64,000 nt of DNA from Bacillus wiedmannii (GCF_001583695.1 NZ_LOBC01000017.1:310001-374000), one strand, 5' to 3'; positions 8,305 through 18,202 are shown, counted from the first letter of the stretch. Notes: generated by a model from the letters alone, not told the origin. Translations and numbers: made by a program.

Positions 8305-8751
8305 ATGGAATCACGCGAGTGGGAACGTATTGTTGATCATCTTCTTTCGCTAGTGCCTCTTTTTTATCGCAAATTTATGCTTCCTGGAGAATTTTCTTCT
8401 CAAAGACATATGCCGCCATCACATACACAAGTATTGCTGCTTCTGCATGAAAATGGCACATTAGCAGTTTCCGAAATCGGCAAGCGGCTAGCGATTTCAC
8501 GGCCTAACATGACACCTCTATTAAACAAACTGATTCAAGAAGAACTAATAGAGCGTCATTATAGCGAAAAAGATCGACGGGTCATTTTAATTTCCCTAAC
8601 AGTTGAAGGGAAATTGTTAGTAAATCAGTATCAACAATTCATTTTAGACAAATTAAAAGAAAATTTCCAAACATTATCTGAGGAAGAGCGCGAAAAGCTC
8701 ATTCACTCTCTTCAAACCATTCAAAATTTAATTTTGAAAACAAACGCATAA
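8305..8751 (+). CDS. MarR-family transcriptional regulator
   Basis: 148 residues from the ATG at 8305, chosen because GGAAGGGGG lies 7 bases upstream; a longer frame from 8281 would place that site inside the gene. A winged helix-turn-helix spans about residues 40-110: LAVSEIGKRLAISRPNMTPL (helices 2-3), then EKDRRVILISLT forming the wing with the typical DRR motif. N- and C-terminal helices would form the dimer interface. No obvious target or divergent partner adjoins it, so the ligand and regulon are unknown. Confidence 0.9.
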   Translation: MESREWERIVDHLLSLVPLFYRKFMLPGEFSSQRHMPPSHTQVLLLLHENGTLAVSEIGKRLAISRPNMTPLLNKLIQEELIERHYSEKDRRVILISLTVEGKLLVNQYQQFILDKLKENFQTLSEEEREKLIHSLQTIQNLILKTNA

Positions 8752-8779
8752 AGCTGCTTCTACATAGAAGCAGCTTTAT
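8748..8779. terminator. bidirectional terminator overlapping the stop of the Tyr/Gln-rich gene
   Basis: ATAAAGCTGCTTCTA pairs with a 14-15 bp complementary arm AGAAGCAGCTTTAT between two convergent genes; the arm contains the stop codon of the 8776-8982 gene. Confidence 0.8.
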
Positions 8780-8982
8780 GATTCGTAATAATTACCATAG
8801 TACACATTTGAATATGGCCATGTCGTTAAATATGGTTTTTGTTCTTGCGTAGGCTGTTGTTGTGGTATTTGTGGTAATTGCTGTAATTGTTGTTGTCGAT
8901 ATAATTCGTATTGTCTACTCATATCATAAACCGGATAATAATTTACATATGGATATACTTGCGGTACGTAATAATAATACAT
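8776..8982 (-). CDS. small tyrosine/glutamine-rich protein, unknown (possibly spore-surface)
   Basis: 68 residues with about 17 Tyr, many Gln and Pro (YYYYVPQVYPYVNYYPVYD, LQQLPQIPQQQPTQEQ) and no signal sequence or hydrophobic span. AGGGGGAGAG lies just before the ATG and a terminator at the stop. Tyr-rich, low-complexity small proteins of this kind occur in Bacillus spore coats, where tyrosines can be cross-linked, but no homologue is recalled and no sporulation promoter is evident. The function given is a suggestion only. Confidence 0.6.
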   Translation of the reverse strand: MYYYYVPQVYPYVNYYPVYDMSRQYELYRQQQLQQLPQIPQQQPTQEQKPYLTTWPYSNVYYGNYYES

Positions 8983-9040
8983 TCATTCTCTCCCCCTTTT
9001 TCTTAAACATATTCAAAGGAGAAAATGAATGTGACACTCT

Positions 9041-9601
9041 TTATATTTGCACGAGTGGTTCTCTTACTCGTTTCTTTCTGTTCTTCAAGCGGAGCTTACG
9101 GTTCTTTTCATATAAATAATGCACAACGAAATATGAAATTCCTCCAAACACAACTCCTGAAATCGTCATTCCAATTAATACATACACTTCACTCTGTAAC
9201 AAGCTCTTTAACATTGTAAAAATATGACTCGAAAACAAGTCAGATATCGTAAATGGTTCATGATGTATTTTTTGCACATGAAATGGATATATCATTTTTC
9301 CTAACGCATAAGCAAATGGAAATAAAAATATCGGTAGAAACGATATTTTCCCAATAATATTGCCAATAACCGCAGCAGGAAAAGATCCCTTTGCTAATCG
9401 AACGATCGGATAAAATATTATATATACGAGCGATGCCGTATATATGACCAACATCTCTAAGCCAAAACCAATCGCAAAACCTAATGATACTTTCTTCGCT
9501 CCTTCTGGTGATCGAAGCAACTTATAATATTGAAACTTTAATATTCTCCACATCCGCTGGAAAAACGAATATGTTTTCTTAGTTGTTTTCATCCTCATCA
9601 T
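9041..9601 (-). CDS. DUF2062 integral membrane protein
   Basis: About 183-186 residues. The SPEGAKKVSLGFAIGFGLEM stretch (about 31-50), two to three central membrane segments and a C-terminal membrane span followed by a basic tail (KNRKLRLKNRKKR) fit the DUF2062 family of unknown function. The start is ambiguous: in-frame codons at 9601, 9598 and 9592 follow a weak AAAGAG site, and its spacing best suits 9592. It is not clearly in an operon. Confidence 0.75.
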   Translation of the reverse strand: MMRMKTTKKTYSFFQRMWRILKFQYYKLLRSPEGAKKVSLGFAIGFGLEMLVIYTASLVYIIFYPIVRLAKGSFPAAVIGNIIGKISFLPIFLFPFAYALGKMIYPFHVQKIHHEPFTISDLFSSHIFTMLKSLLQSEVYVLIGMTISGVVFGGISYFVVHYLYEKNRKLRLKNRKKRVREPLVQI

Positions 9602-9721
9602 CTCTTTAACTATATTTTATACCTAGTATGCCCTTACACACTCTGAAAAACAAATTTCATTTTCTCTTTCATTATAAATGATATCAAAATGGTTAACCAA
9701 ATATACATACGACATTTCAAT

Positions 9722-9767
9722 ATAAAAAGCACACCCCAATTGTTATTCGTGCTTAACAATTGGGGTG
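9722..9767 (-). terminator. terminator of the arginine operon
   Basis: A perfect 14-bp stem (9732-9745 with 9754-9767) around an eight-base loop, followed on the minus strand by GTGCTTTTTATA just after argF. Confidence 0.88.
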
Positions 9768-9775
9768 CACATCAT

Positions 9776-10726
9776 TTAGGAAGGCTCTTCTACATTTTTA
9801 AATAAGCTTACTAATAATGCTTTTTGCGCATGTAATCGATTACCAGCTTGCTCAAATACGATAGACTGCGGTCCATCTATAATTTCTCCTGTTACTTCCT
9901 CTTCACGATGGGCAGGTAAACAGTGTAAAAAACAATATGTTTGCTTCGCATGCTTAACAAGTTCTTTATTAATTTGGTAAGGTTGAAATAAAGTGTATTT
10001 CTCTTCTTCTCCTTCTTGCCCCATGCTCATCCAAACGTCAGTATAAATAAAATCTGCTTTATTTACCGCTAATTCAGGATTATGCAAAATTTTAATTTCA
10101 GCTCCTGTTTCTTCAGCAATCGCTAACGCTTTTTTTACAATTTCCTCACTCGGTTCATATCCTACAGGCGTTGCCACAGTCATATTCATTCCGACTTTTG
10201 CACTCGCTAACAATAATGAGTGACATACATTATTCCCGTCGCCTACGTAAGCCAATTTAATTCCTTTAAATGTATTCACTTCTTCGTATATCGTCATTAA
10301 ATCTGCCAATGCTTGACAAGGATGATGATCGTCCGTTAATCCATTAATAACAGGAATGCTCGATTCTTTTGCAAGCTCTTCTACATCCGCATGTGAAAAT
10401 GTACGTATCATGATCCCGTCAATATAATGAGATAATACTTTCGCAGTATCTGAAACAGTTTCTCCTCTTCCAATTTGCATCTCTTTCCCACTTAAAAACA
10501 TGCCATGTCCTCCGAGCTGTACCATTCCTGCTTCAAAAGATACGCGAGTACGAGTTGAATGTTTATCAAAGATAAGGCCTAATATTTTTCCTTGTAATAA
10601 AGGCTCCTGCTTATTCTTTTTTAAATATATAGCGAACTCAATTAAAGAAATAATTTCTTCTTGCGTCAATTCTTCTAGTGTTAACAGATCTTTCGTATTT
10701 AATTTCGGTACTTGTACAGTTGACAT
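9776..10726 (-). CDS. argF: ornithine carbamoyltransferase ArgF
   Basis: 316 residues, usual length for anabolic OTCase. It transfers the carbamoyl group from carbamoyl phosphate to ornithine, giving citrulline. The carbamoyl-phosphate site STRTRVSFE is near residue 57, HPCQALAD near 132, and the ornithine loop FLHCLPAHR near 268. It is the last gene of argC-J-B-D-F, 12 bases after argD, with AAGGGGG before its ATG. No arcA or arcC adjoins it, which supports a biosynthetic rather than a catabolic role. Confidence 0.96.
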   Translation of the reverse strand: MSTVQVPKLNTKDLLTLEELTQEEIISLIEFAIYLKKNKQEPLLQGKILGLIFDKHSTRTRVSFEAGMVQLGGHGMFLSGKEMQIGRGETVSDTAKVLSHYIDGIMIRTFSHADVEELAKESSIPVINGLTDDHHPCQALADLMTIYEEVNTFKGIKLAYVGDGNNVCHSLLLASAKVGMNMTVATPVGYEPSEEIVKKALAIAEETGAEIKILHNPELAVNKADFIYTDVWMSMGQEGEEEKYTLFQPYQINKELVKHAKQTYCFLHCLPAHREEEVTGEIIDGPQSIVFEQAGNRLHAQKALLVSLFKNVEEPS

Positions 10727-10738
10727 GAAACTTCCCCC

Positions 10739-11899
10739 TTATATGATTGATACGTTTTTTGTACAAATTACTTTTTTTATTATATATACTGCCTGTTCTA
10801 ACTCTTCATTCGTCACAATAAGTGGTGGTAACAGTCTTATAACATTAGGCCCTGCTTGTAATACGAGAAGTCCCTCTTCTTCTAGTTGTTCTATAAAACT
10901 TGCAACTTCATGCTTACACTCAATTCCAATCATAAGCCCCTTACCACGAATATTTTGAATACATTCGACATGTTGTAATTCCTCTTGCAATTTCTCTAAT
11001 ACGTACTCGCCCTTTTCCTGTACTTCTTTTAAAAACGATGGTTTCTTACTTACTTGCAATACTTTTTTCGCTGCAGCCATCGCAATATAATTCCCGCCAA
11101 ACGTTGAACCGTGTGATCCTGCAGTGAACGACGTTCCAAGTTCTTTTCGGCTAATCATCGCTCCAACAGGAATGCCATTTCCAAGAGCCTTAGCGGTAGT
11201 AACGATATGAGGATCTATTCCCATTTGTTCGTAAGCGAATAGTGTCCCTGTTCTTCCGATCCCTGTTTGTACTTCGTCTATAATAAATAAAGAACCGAAC
11301 TTATTACATACTGTTTCAATCGCTTTCAAAAAAGATAGATTAGCAGGTATGACTCCTCCCTCTCCTTGAACAACTTCTACCATTACCGCCGCGACTTCTT
11401 CATTCATTACTTCCTCTAACACCTTCACGTCGTTAAAAGGGATATGTAAAAATGACGGAAGGAGTGGACCAAATCCTTCCTTCACTTTATTTTGCCCCGT
11501 CGCACTCATCGTTGCGAATGTTCTACCGTGAAAAGACTGCTGGCATGTTACGACGAGAGATTTTCCAGTATGCTTACGAGCCAGCTTCAACGCAGCCTCA
11601 TTCGCCTCTGCCCCGCTATTACAGAAAAAAACAGAATCTAATGCTATATTTTCTGTTAATAATGACGCGACTTCTTCTTGTAAGCTGTTTGTAAACAGGT
11701 TAGATATATGCCATATATCATGAAGTTGCTCTTGTACAGCTTTCATAACATTAGGGTGACAATGTCCTAAATTACATACGCCAATTCCTGATGTAAAATC
11801 TAAATATTGCTTACCATTTTTATCAATAACTTTCGTTCCACTTCCCTTTACAAACTCAATATTTCTTCTCCCATATGTTTGAAAAAGATGACTTGTCAT
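10739..11899 (-). CDS. argD: acetylornithine aminotransferase ArgD
   Basis: 386 residues from the ATG at 11897-11899, which overlaps the argB stop (ATGA) and has AAAGGAG upstream; the frame extends further into argB but that part is not family-like. It is a class III PLP aminotransferase converting N-acetylglutamate semialdehyde to N-acetylornithine. Key segments are [31 protein letters not shown] (PLP Asp) and [15 protein letters not shown] (Schiff-base Lys), plus the [10 protein letters not shown] motif. Fourth gene of the arginine operon. Confidence 0.95.
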   Translation of the reverse strand: MTSHLFQTYGRRNIEFVKGSGTKVIDKNGKQYLDFTSGIGVCNLGHCHPNVMKAVQEQLHDIWHISNLFTNSLQEEVASLLTENIALDSVFFCNSGAEANEAALKLARKHTGKSLVVTCQQSFHGRTFATMSATGQNKVKEGFGPLLPSFLHIPFNDVKVLEEVMNEEVAAVMVEVVQGEGGVIPANLSFLKAIETVCNKFGSLFIIDEVQTGIGRTGTLFAYEQMGIDPHIVTTAKALGNGIPVGAMISRKELGTSFTAGSHGSTFGGNYIAMAAAKKVLQVSKKPSFLKEVQEKGEYVLEKLQEELQHVECIQNIRGKGLMIGIECKHEVASFIEQLEEEGLLVLQAGPNVIRLLPPLIVTNEELEQAVYIIKKVICTKNVSII

Positions 11900-12663
11900 A
11901 CGATACTTACTCCTTTCGTTACCGTCGTTCCGATACAATCTCCCGTAACTTCAGTAAAATCTTTTGTACCGTTCACAATACTTATCTTTTGCACTCCCAT
12001 TTTTAATGACACTAGTGCCGCCTGTACTTTCGGAATCATCCCGCCTGTAATAACTCCTTTTTCTATTAAAGTAACAATTTCAAATTCATCCGTTTTCTTT
12101 ACCAATTTCCCTTCATGTAATATCCCATCTACATCCGTAATAAAAACGAGTTCTTTTGCGGATAGTGCGGCCGCAATCCCCGCTGCAGCGGTATCCGCAT
12201 TTATGTTATAAATCTCATTATCATGAATCCCGACCGGAGCAATAACAGGAATATAATTCATATTTATTAATCCTTTTAGTAAGGCTGTTTCGACATAGCT
12301 TACTTCTCCCACATATCCTATCTCCTCGCTGACAGGTTGAACTTGAAGTAATTTGCCGTCACACCCTGAACAACCTACCGCCAGTAAATTATGCCTTTGC
12401 AAATTCATTACAAACTTTTTATTCGTACTCCCGCATAGCACCATTTGAACAATATCCATAACTTCTTTTGGTGTCACTCGTAATCCATCTCTTTTTTCTA
12501 CTTTGATATTACAATTTTTTAAGTTGGTATCAATTTCTGGACCACCACCATGGACAATCACTACCTTATACTTCTGCTGCAATTTCTTTATACAATCAAA
12601 AAACACATCATTTAATTGCTCTAGCATACTACCGCCGCATTTCACTACAATATAATCGCTCAT
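11896..12663 (-). CDS. argB: acetylglutamate kinase ArgB
   Basis: 255 residues. It phosphorylates N-acetylglutamate, the second step of arginine synthesis. The N-terminal VKCGGSML and [10 protein letters not shown] loops bind phosphates, and FITDVDGIL and GGMIPK are conserved amino-acid kinase motifs. I start it at ATG 12663 (GGAGAGGGAAG just upstream) rather than the longer frame to 12690. The short N-terminus lacks the extra helix typical of arginine-feedback-inhibited kinases, so control is probably transcriptional through ArgR; that is inference. Stop overlaps argD start. Confidence 0.95.
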   Translation of the reverse strand: MSDYIVVKCGGSMLEQLNDVFFDCIKKLQQKYKVVIVHGGGPEIDTNLKNCNIKVEKRDGLRVTPKEVMDIVQMVLCGSTNKKFVMNLQRHNLLAVGCSGCDGKLLQVQPVSEEIGYVGEVSYVETALLKGLINMNYIPVIAPVGIHDNEIYNINADTAAAGIAAALSAKELVFITDVDGILHEGKLVKKTDEFEIVTLIEKGVITGGMIPKVQAALVSLKMGVQKISIVNGTKDFTEVTGDCIGTTVTKGVSIV

Positions 12664-12674
12664 CTTCCCTCTCC

Positions 12675-13898
12675 TTATGTACGATAACAAGCGTTTATTT
12701 TCACATATTCATAGCTTAAGTCACAGCCCCAAGCTGATCCGGTCTCTTCTCCTAAATGTAAATACACATCAATCATAATTTCATGTTCTTGTAATTTCTT
12801 TTTCATTTCCTCTTCAGAAAACATTTGAGGTTCACTATTTTTCAGCACAACGATAGATTGAAGAGTAATATCAATTGTATTTGGATTAATCGCTACTTCA
12901 CTTTGTCCAATACTGCTAATAATTCGCCCCCAATTTGGGTCTTCACCGTGTATTGCGGTTTTTACAAGACTTGAACCAATTATTTGCTTTGCAATTTTCT
13001 TTGCCTCTTCACTCGCTTTCGCGCCTAGCACATTTACTTCTATTAACTTCGTAGCACCTTCACCATCTTGTGCAATTTTTTTTGCTAAATCTTCACATAC
13101 CTTCTGTAAAGCAAATACGAAAGCTTCCCAGTCTGTATGTTCCATATTGATTGGTTTCGTTTCTGATAATCCACTTGCCATAACGATGACCATATCATTC
13201 GTAGAGGTATCTCCATCCACCGTAATTTGATTAAATGTATGATTCGTTATTTGGGATAATGCCGTTTGCAATACGTCATGCTCTATATGAGCGTCTGTCG
13301 TAATAAAGCTCAGCATCGTTGCCATATTCGGATGAATCATCCCTGAACCTTTAGCAACACCAGCAATCGTCACTTTTTTCCCATCAATAATCATTTCATA
13401 GCAAGTTTCTTTCGTTATAAGATCCGTCGTTAAAATCGCTTCAGAAAAAGAACGCGCTTCACTTTCTTCCTTCGTCGGTATAAGAGTTACAACTCCCTTT
13501 CGAATTATATCCATCGGTAAAGGAACACCAATTACACCAGTCGAAGCTACTGCAACGTAATTTTCTTTCACTCCAAAATATTCCGCCCCTAATGCACGCA
13601 TCTCGTAGGCATCTTGTAATCCTTTCATTCCTGTACAAGCATTTGCATTTCCACTATTGACGATAATCGCTTGTAATTTCCCCTCAGCTGCTATACTGTC
13701 TTTCGTTACTTGCAAGGGGGCTGCTTGTATTTGATTAGTTGTATAAACAGCAGCACATGATGCCGGTACATCACAAACGATTGCTCCTAAATCCTTTTTC
13801 TCCTTTTTCAAACCAATTGCAGTACCAATTGCCGAGAAACCTTTCGGAGTTACAATCGAACCATTTTCTACTTTTATAATAGACGCTACTTTAATCAT
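12675..13898 (-). CDS. argJ: bifunctional ornithine acetyltransferase / N-acetylglutamate synthase ArgJ
   Basis: 407 residues from the second of two adjacent ATGs (13896-13898), which has better spacing to GGGGG. ArgJ transfers acetyl from N-acetylornithine to glutamate, recycling the acetyl group; bifunctional forms also use acetyl-CoA. The self-cleavage site KGSGMIHPNMATML is intact (about residues 177-190): cleavage before its Thr yields two subunits and exposes the nucleophile. No separate argA is seen here, consistent with the cyclic pathway. It lies between argC and argB. Confidence 0.95.
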   Translation of the reverse strand: MIKVASIIKVENGSIVTPKGFSAIGTAIGLKKEKKDLGAIVCDVPASCAAVYTTNQIQAAPLQVTKDSIAAEGKLQAIIVNSGNANACTGMKGLQDAYEMRALGAEYFGVKENYVAVASTGVIGVPLPMDIIRKGVVTLIPTKEESEARSFSEAILTTDLITKETCYEMIIDGKKVTIAGVAKGSGMIHPNMATMLSFITTDAHIEHDVLQTALSQITNHTFNQITVDGDTSTNDMVIVMASGLSETKPINMEHTDWEAFVFALQKVCEDLAKKIAQDGEGATKLIEVNVLGAKASEEAKKIAKQIIGSSLVKTAIHGEDPNWGRIISSIGQSEVAINPNTIDITLQSIVVLKNSEPQMFSEEEMKKKLQEHEIMIDVYLHLGEETGSAWGCDLSYEYVKINACYRT

Positions 13899-13908
13899 CA
13901 TGTCCCCC

Positions 13909-14946
13909 TTATAGATAAAGCGGCATATGTTGTAAACCTGTTGTTTCTTCTAGTCCCGCTACTATATTTGCATTTTGAATCGCTTGCCCAGCCGCACCTT
14001 TCATCATATTGTCTATAACAGAAACGACTGTCACTCTTCCTGTTCTTTCATCGTAAGCTATCCCCATATCACAATAATTTGAGCCTCTCACTTCTTTCGG
14101 ACTTGGAAACTCTCCTTGCGTGCGAATTCGAATAAAATCCGATTGTTCATACGTTTCTTCATATAACTTTTGAAGTTGTTCTATTTCCATTTCTCGTTTT
14201 ACTTTCGCATACAGTGTAACCATAATCCCTCGTGATATCGGTATTAAATGTGTACTAAACGTGATTGGCTTCGTTTCCCTATCCCACTCTGCAAGCATTT
14301 GCTCAATCTCAGGAACGTGTTGATGCTCATTTACTTTATAAATACGCAAGTTATCGTATAACTCTGGAAAGTGAGTCATCGTTGTTGGTGTTTTGCCTGC
14401 TCCAGATACTCCTGATTTTGCATCGATAATAATTGAATCTTCTTCAATCATGCCGCTACGTACTAACGGCAATATCGCTAATAACGAAGCTGTAGCAAAA
14501 CATCCTGGGTTTGCAATTAAATTTGCATTTTGAATCTCGGACTTTTTCCATTCACTTAACCCATATACAGCTTCACTAAGAACTTCTTCTTTTGCAGCTG
14601 CCCTTTTATACCACTGTTCATATATGAAAGGATCTTTCATACGAAAGTCTCCAGATAGATCAATTACTTTTAAACCTACTGCTAATAATTTTGGAGTTAA
14701 CTCTGCTGATACTCCTGCTGGAGTTGCTAAAAATACAATTTCTGCTTCCTTCTCTATTTCCTCCGCATTAATTTCTTGTAACGTATGAACAAGAATATTT
14801 CGAAGATGCGGATATACATTTGTTATACACTCGCCAACTTGTGAAAAAGAATGGAGAGATGCTATCGAAAAATATGGATGTTGCTCTAATAACCGAATTA
14901 ACTCAATACCTCCATACCCAGTTGCTCCAATAATCGCGACTTTCAT
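13909..14946 (-). CDS. argC: N-acetyl-gamma-glutamyl-phosphate reductase ArgC
   Basis: 345 residues. It reduces N-acetylglutamyl phosphate to the semialdehyde with NADPH. The N-terminal GATGYGGIELIRLL is the dinucleotide fold, and the catalytic cysteine lies in NPGCFATAS (about residue 148). GAGGAGGAGC precedes the ATG. It is the first gene of argC-J-B-D-F, 10 bases before argJ, with the operon promoter immediately upstream. Confidence 0.96.
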   Translation of the reverse strand: MKVAIIGATGYGGIELIRLLEQHPYFSIASLHSFSQVGECITNVYPHLRNILVHTLQEINAEEIEKEAEIVFLATPAGVSAELTPKLLAVGLKVIDLSGDFRMKDPFIYEQWYKRAAAKEEVLSEAVYGLSEWKKSEIQNANLIANPGCFATASLLAILPLVRSGMIEEDSIIIDAKSGVSGAGKTPTTMTHFPELYDNLRIYKVNEHQHVPEIEQMLAEWDRETKPITFSTHLIPISRGIMVTLYAKVKREMEIEQLQKLYEETYEQSDFIRIRTQGEFPSPKEVRGSNYCDMGIAYDERTGRVTVVSVIDNMMKGAAGQAIQNANIVAGLEETTGLQHMPLYL

Positions 14947-14983
14947 ATGCTCCTCCTCATATCAATTCTTTAAATTAAGTATG

Positions 14984-15012
14984 ATTATAATATTGTATAT
15001 TTATAGAGTCAA
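14984..15012 (-). promoter_or_regulatory. arginine operon promoter
   Basis: Minus-strand TTGACT (15007-15012), 17-base spacer and a perfect TATAAT (14984-14989), about 40 bases before argC. AT-rich imperfect palindromes around it, and GAATTTTTATAC at 15080-15091, could be ArgR boxes but are too weak to call by eye. Confidence 0.7.
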
Positions 15013-15171
15013 TTAAATATTTATAAATTTTACAAACTTAAAAAAACTTAATTTTACTAGAAAAACAATATACATAACCGAATTTTTATACAAAAACAAT
15101 GTATAGTAGTTTTTTCATTTCACTTCAAGTACAATAAAACAATACATACGTACATACAGGCAGGGAAAAAC

Positions 15172-15357
15172 ATGAATGAAAAATTAATTGAGAAAATGAT
15201 CATAAAAAGTTTTCAACAATATCAATGTAATCCTATGTCAAATGAGGATCAGGAAATGCTAATTAAACATATTCAAACGATAATTCATTCAAATACTGAA
15301 ATTGATGTATACGAGGCAGTTGAGGATATCGTTTACGATTATGTGACTGGAAAATAA
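15172..15357 (+). CDS. yqzH: YqzH-like small protein of unknown function
   Basis: 61 residues, acidic, no signal or membrane segment: MNEKLIEKMIIKSFQQY... ending EDIVYDYVTGK. Length, predicted all-helical character and position beside yqjQ-yqjP-proI match the short YqzH-like proteins of Bacillus. It starts at ATG 15172 after GGCAGGG and has a strong terminator just past the stop. It diverges from the arg operon. Function unknown; the name rests on context and resemblance from memory. Confidence 0.65.
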   Translation: MNEKLIEKMIIKSFQQYQCNPMSNEDQEMLIKHIQTIIHSNTEIDVYEAVEDIVYDYVTGK

Positions 15358-15396
15358 AAAAATAGGAGATTTCCATATGGAAATCTCCTATTTTTT
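15355..15396. terminator. bidirectional terminator between yqzH and yqjQ
   Basis: AAAAAATAGGAGATTTCC pairs perfectly with the mirrored arm around ATAT; A- and T-runs flank both sides. It includes the yqjQ stop codon. Confidence 0.9.
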
Positions 15397-16182
15397 ACTT
15401 AATGATTTACCTGCAATACGCTCAAATAAACCTGGGAATAGTACATAAAGTTTCGGACCAATGCCCATCCACTTCGGTAAGTTTACTTCACGCTTTTTCG
15501 TTTGCATCGATTTTACGATTTGCTCTGCTACATATGTTGGTTTTAACATGTACCGTCCCATATTTTTCACATATGTACCGGATTGATCCGCTATTTCAAA
15601 AAAGTTTGTATCTATCGGACCTGGATTAATCGCTGTTACGAAAATATTTGTACTAGACAACTCCATGCGTAAACTATTCGTAAATCCTAATACTGCATGT
15701 TTCGTCGCTGCATACGCACTCGATTTTGGAGTTGCAATTTTCCCAGCAAGTGAAGCAATATTAATAATATGTCCTTCGTTCCTTTTCACCATATAGGGTA
15801 GTACCGCTTTCGTACAAGCTACTAATCCAAATACATTTACTTGGAACATATCTTTCACTTCATCCATTGACGCATCTTCAAATGTTTTAAAAATACCAAA
15901 TCCCGCATTGTTTACTAATATATCAATACGTCCCACTTCTTGTAATACCTTTGAAAAAACAGATTGTACTTCCATCTCTTCACTTACGTCTAATACATAA
16001 TAATAGCAAGGCGTATTATAAGTTTCTTTAATTTTCTCTGCTAACACTTTTAATTTCTCTTCTGTTCTAGCCATTAATACTGGAGTCGCCCCCTGCTCTG
16101 CAACTTGCATTGCAACTTGCTCTCCAATTCCACTAGAAGCACCTGTAATGACGATTACTTTATCTTGTAAACGTCCCGTCAT
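15388..16182 (-). CDS. yqjQ: short-chain dehydrogenase/reductase (YqjQ-like)
   Basis: 264 residues from ATG 16182, chosen because AGGTGA lies a good distance upstream; an in-frame GTG at 16191 is too close to it. Classical SDR features: TGASSGIG (NAD(P) loop, about residues 12-19), NNAGFGIF (about 89), catalytic Ser in NIASLAGKIATPKSSAYAATK with the YxxxK pair. The long C-terminal tail resembles the DltE/YqjQ type. Substrate unknown. It follows yqjP by nine bases on the same strand, so the pair is probably co-transcribed. Confidence 0.88.
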   Translation of the reverse strand: MTGRLQDKVIVITGASSGIGEQVAMQVAEQGATPVLMARTEEKLKVLAEKIKETYNTPCYYYVLDVSEEMEVQSVFSKVLQEVGRIDILVNNAGFGIFKTFEDASMDEVKDMFQVNVFGLVACTKAVLPYMVKRNEGHIINIASLAGKIATPKSSAYAATKHAVLGFTNSLRMELSSTNIFVTAINPGPIDTNFFEIADQSGTYVKNMGRYMLKPTYVAEQIVKSMQTKKREVNLPKWMGIGPKLYVLFPGLFERIAGKSLSKK

Positions 16183-16191
16183 TGCTGTCAC

Positions 16192-17145
16192 CTACTTTGC
16201 ATAATAAATCAATTGTTGCGAAGATTCATCAATCATCACTTGTTGATTATATGCTAAAAAGTCTAATTGTCCAACAGTTTCTGAAATAGTAAGCGGCAAT
16301 TGCTCCTTATATAATACCGGAAATAGTTTTACACATACTTCAAATGCTGTCATTGGTTTTTCCTTTAATAACTCAAGCACTTTAAACGCACGTGTTTCTT
16401 GCTTTTGTAATCTCGTTTCAATAAGTTGTTTCACATTTAGAACATCTTCTCCATGTCCTGATAAAATGCGCGAAATATTCATTTCACTTAAACGCTTTAA
16501 CGTTTGATTATATTGTAATAACGGGCGCGCCCTTTCTGTTTGTCCTTCATATGGTGGTTCTAATATGGGATTCGAAGAAATACGGCTAATGAGAGCATCC
16601 CCGCCAATTAATATTCCATCAGATTCTCTATATAATGAAATATGAGTGGAAGCATGACCTGGTGTTTCGATTACTGTAAACCCAGGTAAAGAATCAATAC
16701 GATCTCCCTCTCTCACAGTATGCGTTAACGATCTATTACAAGAATATTTAAGTGTCTTCGTCGTCAATAACGCCTCGTCTTTCAAAAATGCCGCTGGAAC
16801 ACCAAATTGCAAAGCTGTCTCTCTAAAAAACTCATGATACCGCTTTAAAAATTCTGGATTTTGCGTGATCCAAGGCTCATTCCAAGGATGTCCAATAATG
16901 TTCGTTTTCTCAGAAAATATATTTAAAAGCCCACAATGATCCGCATGATGATGCGTAATGACTACTGTTTTAATATCTTCTATCGCATATCCTAATGTAC
17001 CCAATTGCCTTTCTAACGCACTTCTTGCCTCTTCTGTATTCGTCCCTGTATCAATTAATGTTAATGTCTCCCCCTCAACTAAAAACACATTCACAGTTTC
17101 AACTGCAAATGGCACAGGAATCTCCATTCGGTGAATCGCCGTCAT
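16192..17145 (-). CDS. yqjP: metallo-beta-lactamase-fold hydrolase (YqjP-like)
   Basis: 317 residues from ATG 17145, which follows GGGGGGCTAAGC; the open frame extends upstream to 17322 but overlaps proI on the other strand and has no better start. The metal-binding HHHADHCG lies near residue 59, with later HASTH, GDALIS and SGHGEDV blocks typical of the MBL fold; the C-terminal 90 residues resemble the helical extension of RNase-like or hydroxyacylglutathione hydrolase relatives. Substrate unknown. Probably an operon with yqjQ. Confidence 0.88.
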   Translation of the reverse strand: MTAIHRMEIPVPFAVETVNVFLVEGETLTLIDTGTNTEEARSALERQLGTLGYAIEDIKTVVITHHHADHCGLLNIFSEKTNIIGHPWNEPWITQNPEFLKRYHEFFRETALQFGVPAAFLKDEALLTTKTLKYSCNRSLTHTVREGDRIDSLPGFTVIETPGHASTHISLYRESDGILIGGDALISRISSNPILEPPYEGQTERARPLLQYNQTLKRLSEMNISRILSGHGEDVLNVKQLIETRLQKQETRAFKVLELLKEKPMTAFEVCVKLFPVLYKEQLPLTISETVGQLDFLAYNQQVMIDESSQQLIYYAK

Positions 17146-17310
17146 GCTTAGCCCCCCTGTCTCTTTCCGGTTCAAAAATGAATACTTCTTCAGTTTACAA
17201 CTTCTATATATATTTGTCATTATTTTCAGATAAAAAGAGGTGTTTCCTATAAAAAAACGAATGTATGTACATTTATAAGAATTTCTAACCAAATTTAAAG
17301 GAGGAACATC

Positions 17311-18150
17311 ATGTCTATTCAAAACATTTCCTTTCTCGGTGCAGGCTCTATTGCTGAAGCTATTATTGGTGGCTTGTTACATGCAAATGTTGTGAAAGGC
17401 GAACAAATTACCGTAAGTAATCGTTCTAACGAGACAAGATTGCAGGAGCTACATAAAAAATATGGCGTCAAAGGTACGCATAATAAAAAAGAGCTACTCA
17501 CTGATACAACTATTCTTTTTCTAGCAATGAAACCAAAGGATGTTGCAGAAGCGCTTACTCCTTTTAAAGAATATATACATAATAACCTGCTTATTATTTC
17601 CTTATTAGCAGGTGTTTCTACTCACTCGATTAGAAACCTACTTCAAAAAGATGTTCCGATTATTCGTGCGATGCCAAATACATCTGCAGCTATTTTAAAA
17701 TCAGCTACTGCTATCTCGCCTTCAAAACATGCAACAGCGGAACATATTCAGACTGCCATAGCTTTATTTGAAACAATCGGTCTCGTCTCTGTTGTAGAGG
17801 AAGAAGATATGCATGCTGTCACTGCATTATCTGGAAGTGGGCCTGCTTATATTTATTACGTAGTGGAAGCGATGGAAGAAGCCGCAAAAACAATTGGTTT
17901 AAAAGAAGATGTTGCAAAGTCACTTATTCTTCAGACGATGATTGGTGCTGCTGAAATGCTAAAAGCAAGTGAAAAACACCCTTCTGTTTTGCGAAAGGAA
18001 ATTACTTCTCCTGGCGGAACGACCGAAGCAGGCATTGAAGTATTACAAGAACATAAATTTCAACAAGCACTTATTTCTTGTATTACACAGGCTACACAAC
18101 GATCACATAATCTTGGGAAAACATTAGAACAACTAACAAAAGAAAAATAA
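17311..18150 (+). CDS. proI: pyrroline-5-carboxylate reductase
   Basis: 279 residues. It makes proline from pyrroline-5-carboxylate using NAD(P)H. The N-terminal ISFLGAGSIAEAIIGGLL is the dinucleotide fold, and the C-terminal signature ALSGSGPAYIYYVVEAMEEA and TSPGGTTEAGI are intact. AAAGGAGG precedes the ATG. Position beside yqjP-yqjQ corresponds to the ProI paralogue of Bacillus; the family has several paralogues, so the symbol could also be given as proC. Confidence 0.93.
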   Translation: MSIQNISFLGAGSIAEAIIGGLLHANVVKGEQITVSNRSNETRLQELHKKYGVKGTHNKKELLTDTTILFLAMKPKDVAEALTPFKEYIHNNLLIISLLAGVSTHSIRNLLQKDVPIIRAMPNTSAAILKSATAISPSKHATAEHIQTAIALFETIGLVSVVEEEDMHAVTALSGSGPAYIYYVVEAMEEAAKTIGLKEDVAKSLILQTMIGAAEMLKASEKHPSVLRKEITSPGGTTEAGIEVLQEHKFQQALISCITQATQRSHNLGKTLEQLTKEK

Positions 18151-18187
18151 AAAATGGAGCTCAATCTTACTTGAGCTCCATTTTTTT
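18151..18187. terminator. bidirectional terminator between proI and sdaAA
   Basis: AAATGGAGCTCAA and TTGAGCTCCATTT form a 13-bp stem with a six-base loop and A/T runs either side. Confidence 0.9.
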
Positions 18188-18202
18188 ATTAACATATATT
18201 GT

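Noticed and set aside
11807-12211. A 134-codon plus-strand frame across the argD/argB junction
   Set aside because: It overlaps two well-supported genes and carries no recognisable features.
15078-15093. ArgR box upstream of argC
   Set aside because: GAATTTTTATAC only partly fits the consensus in very AT-rich DNA; not strong enough to list as a site.
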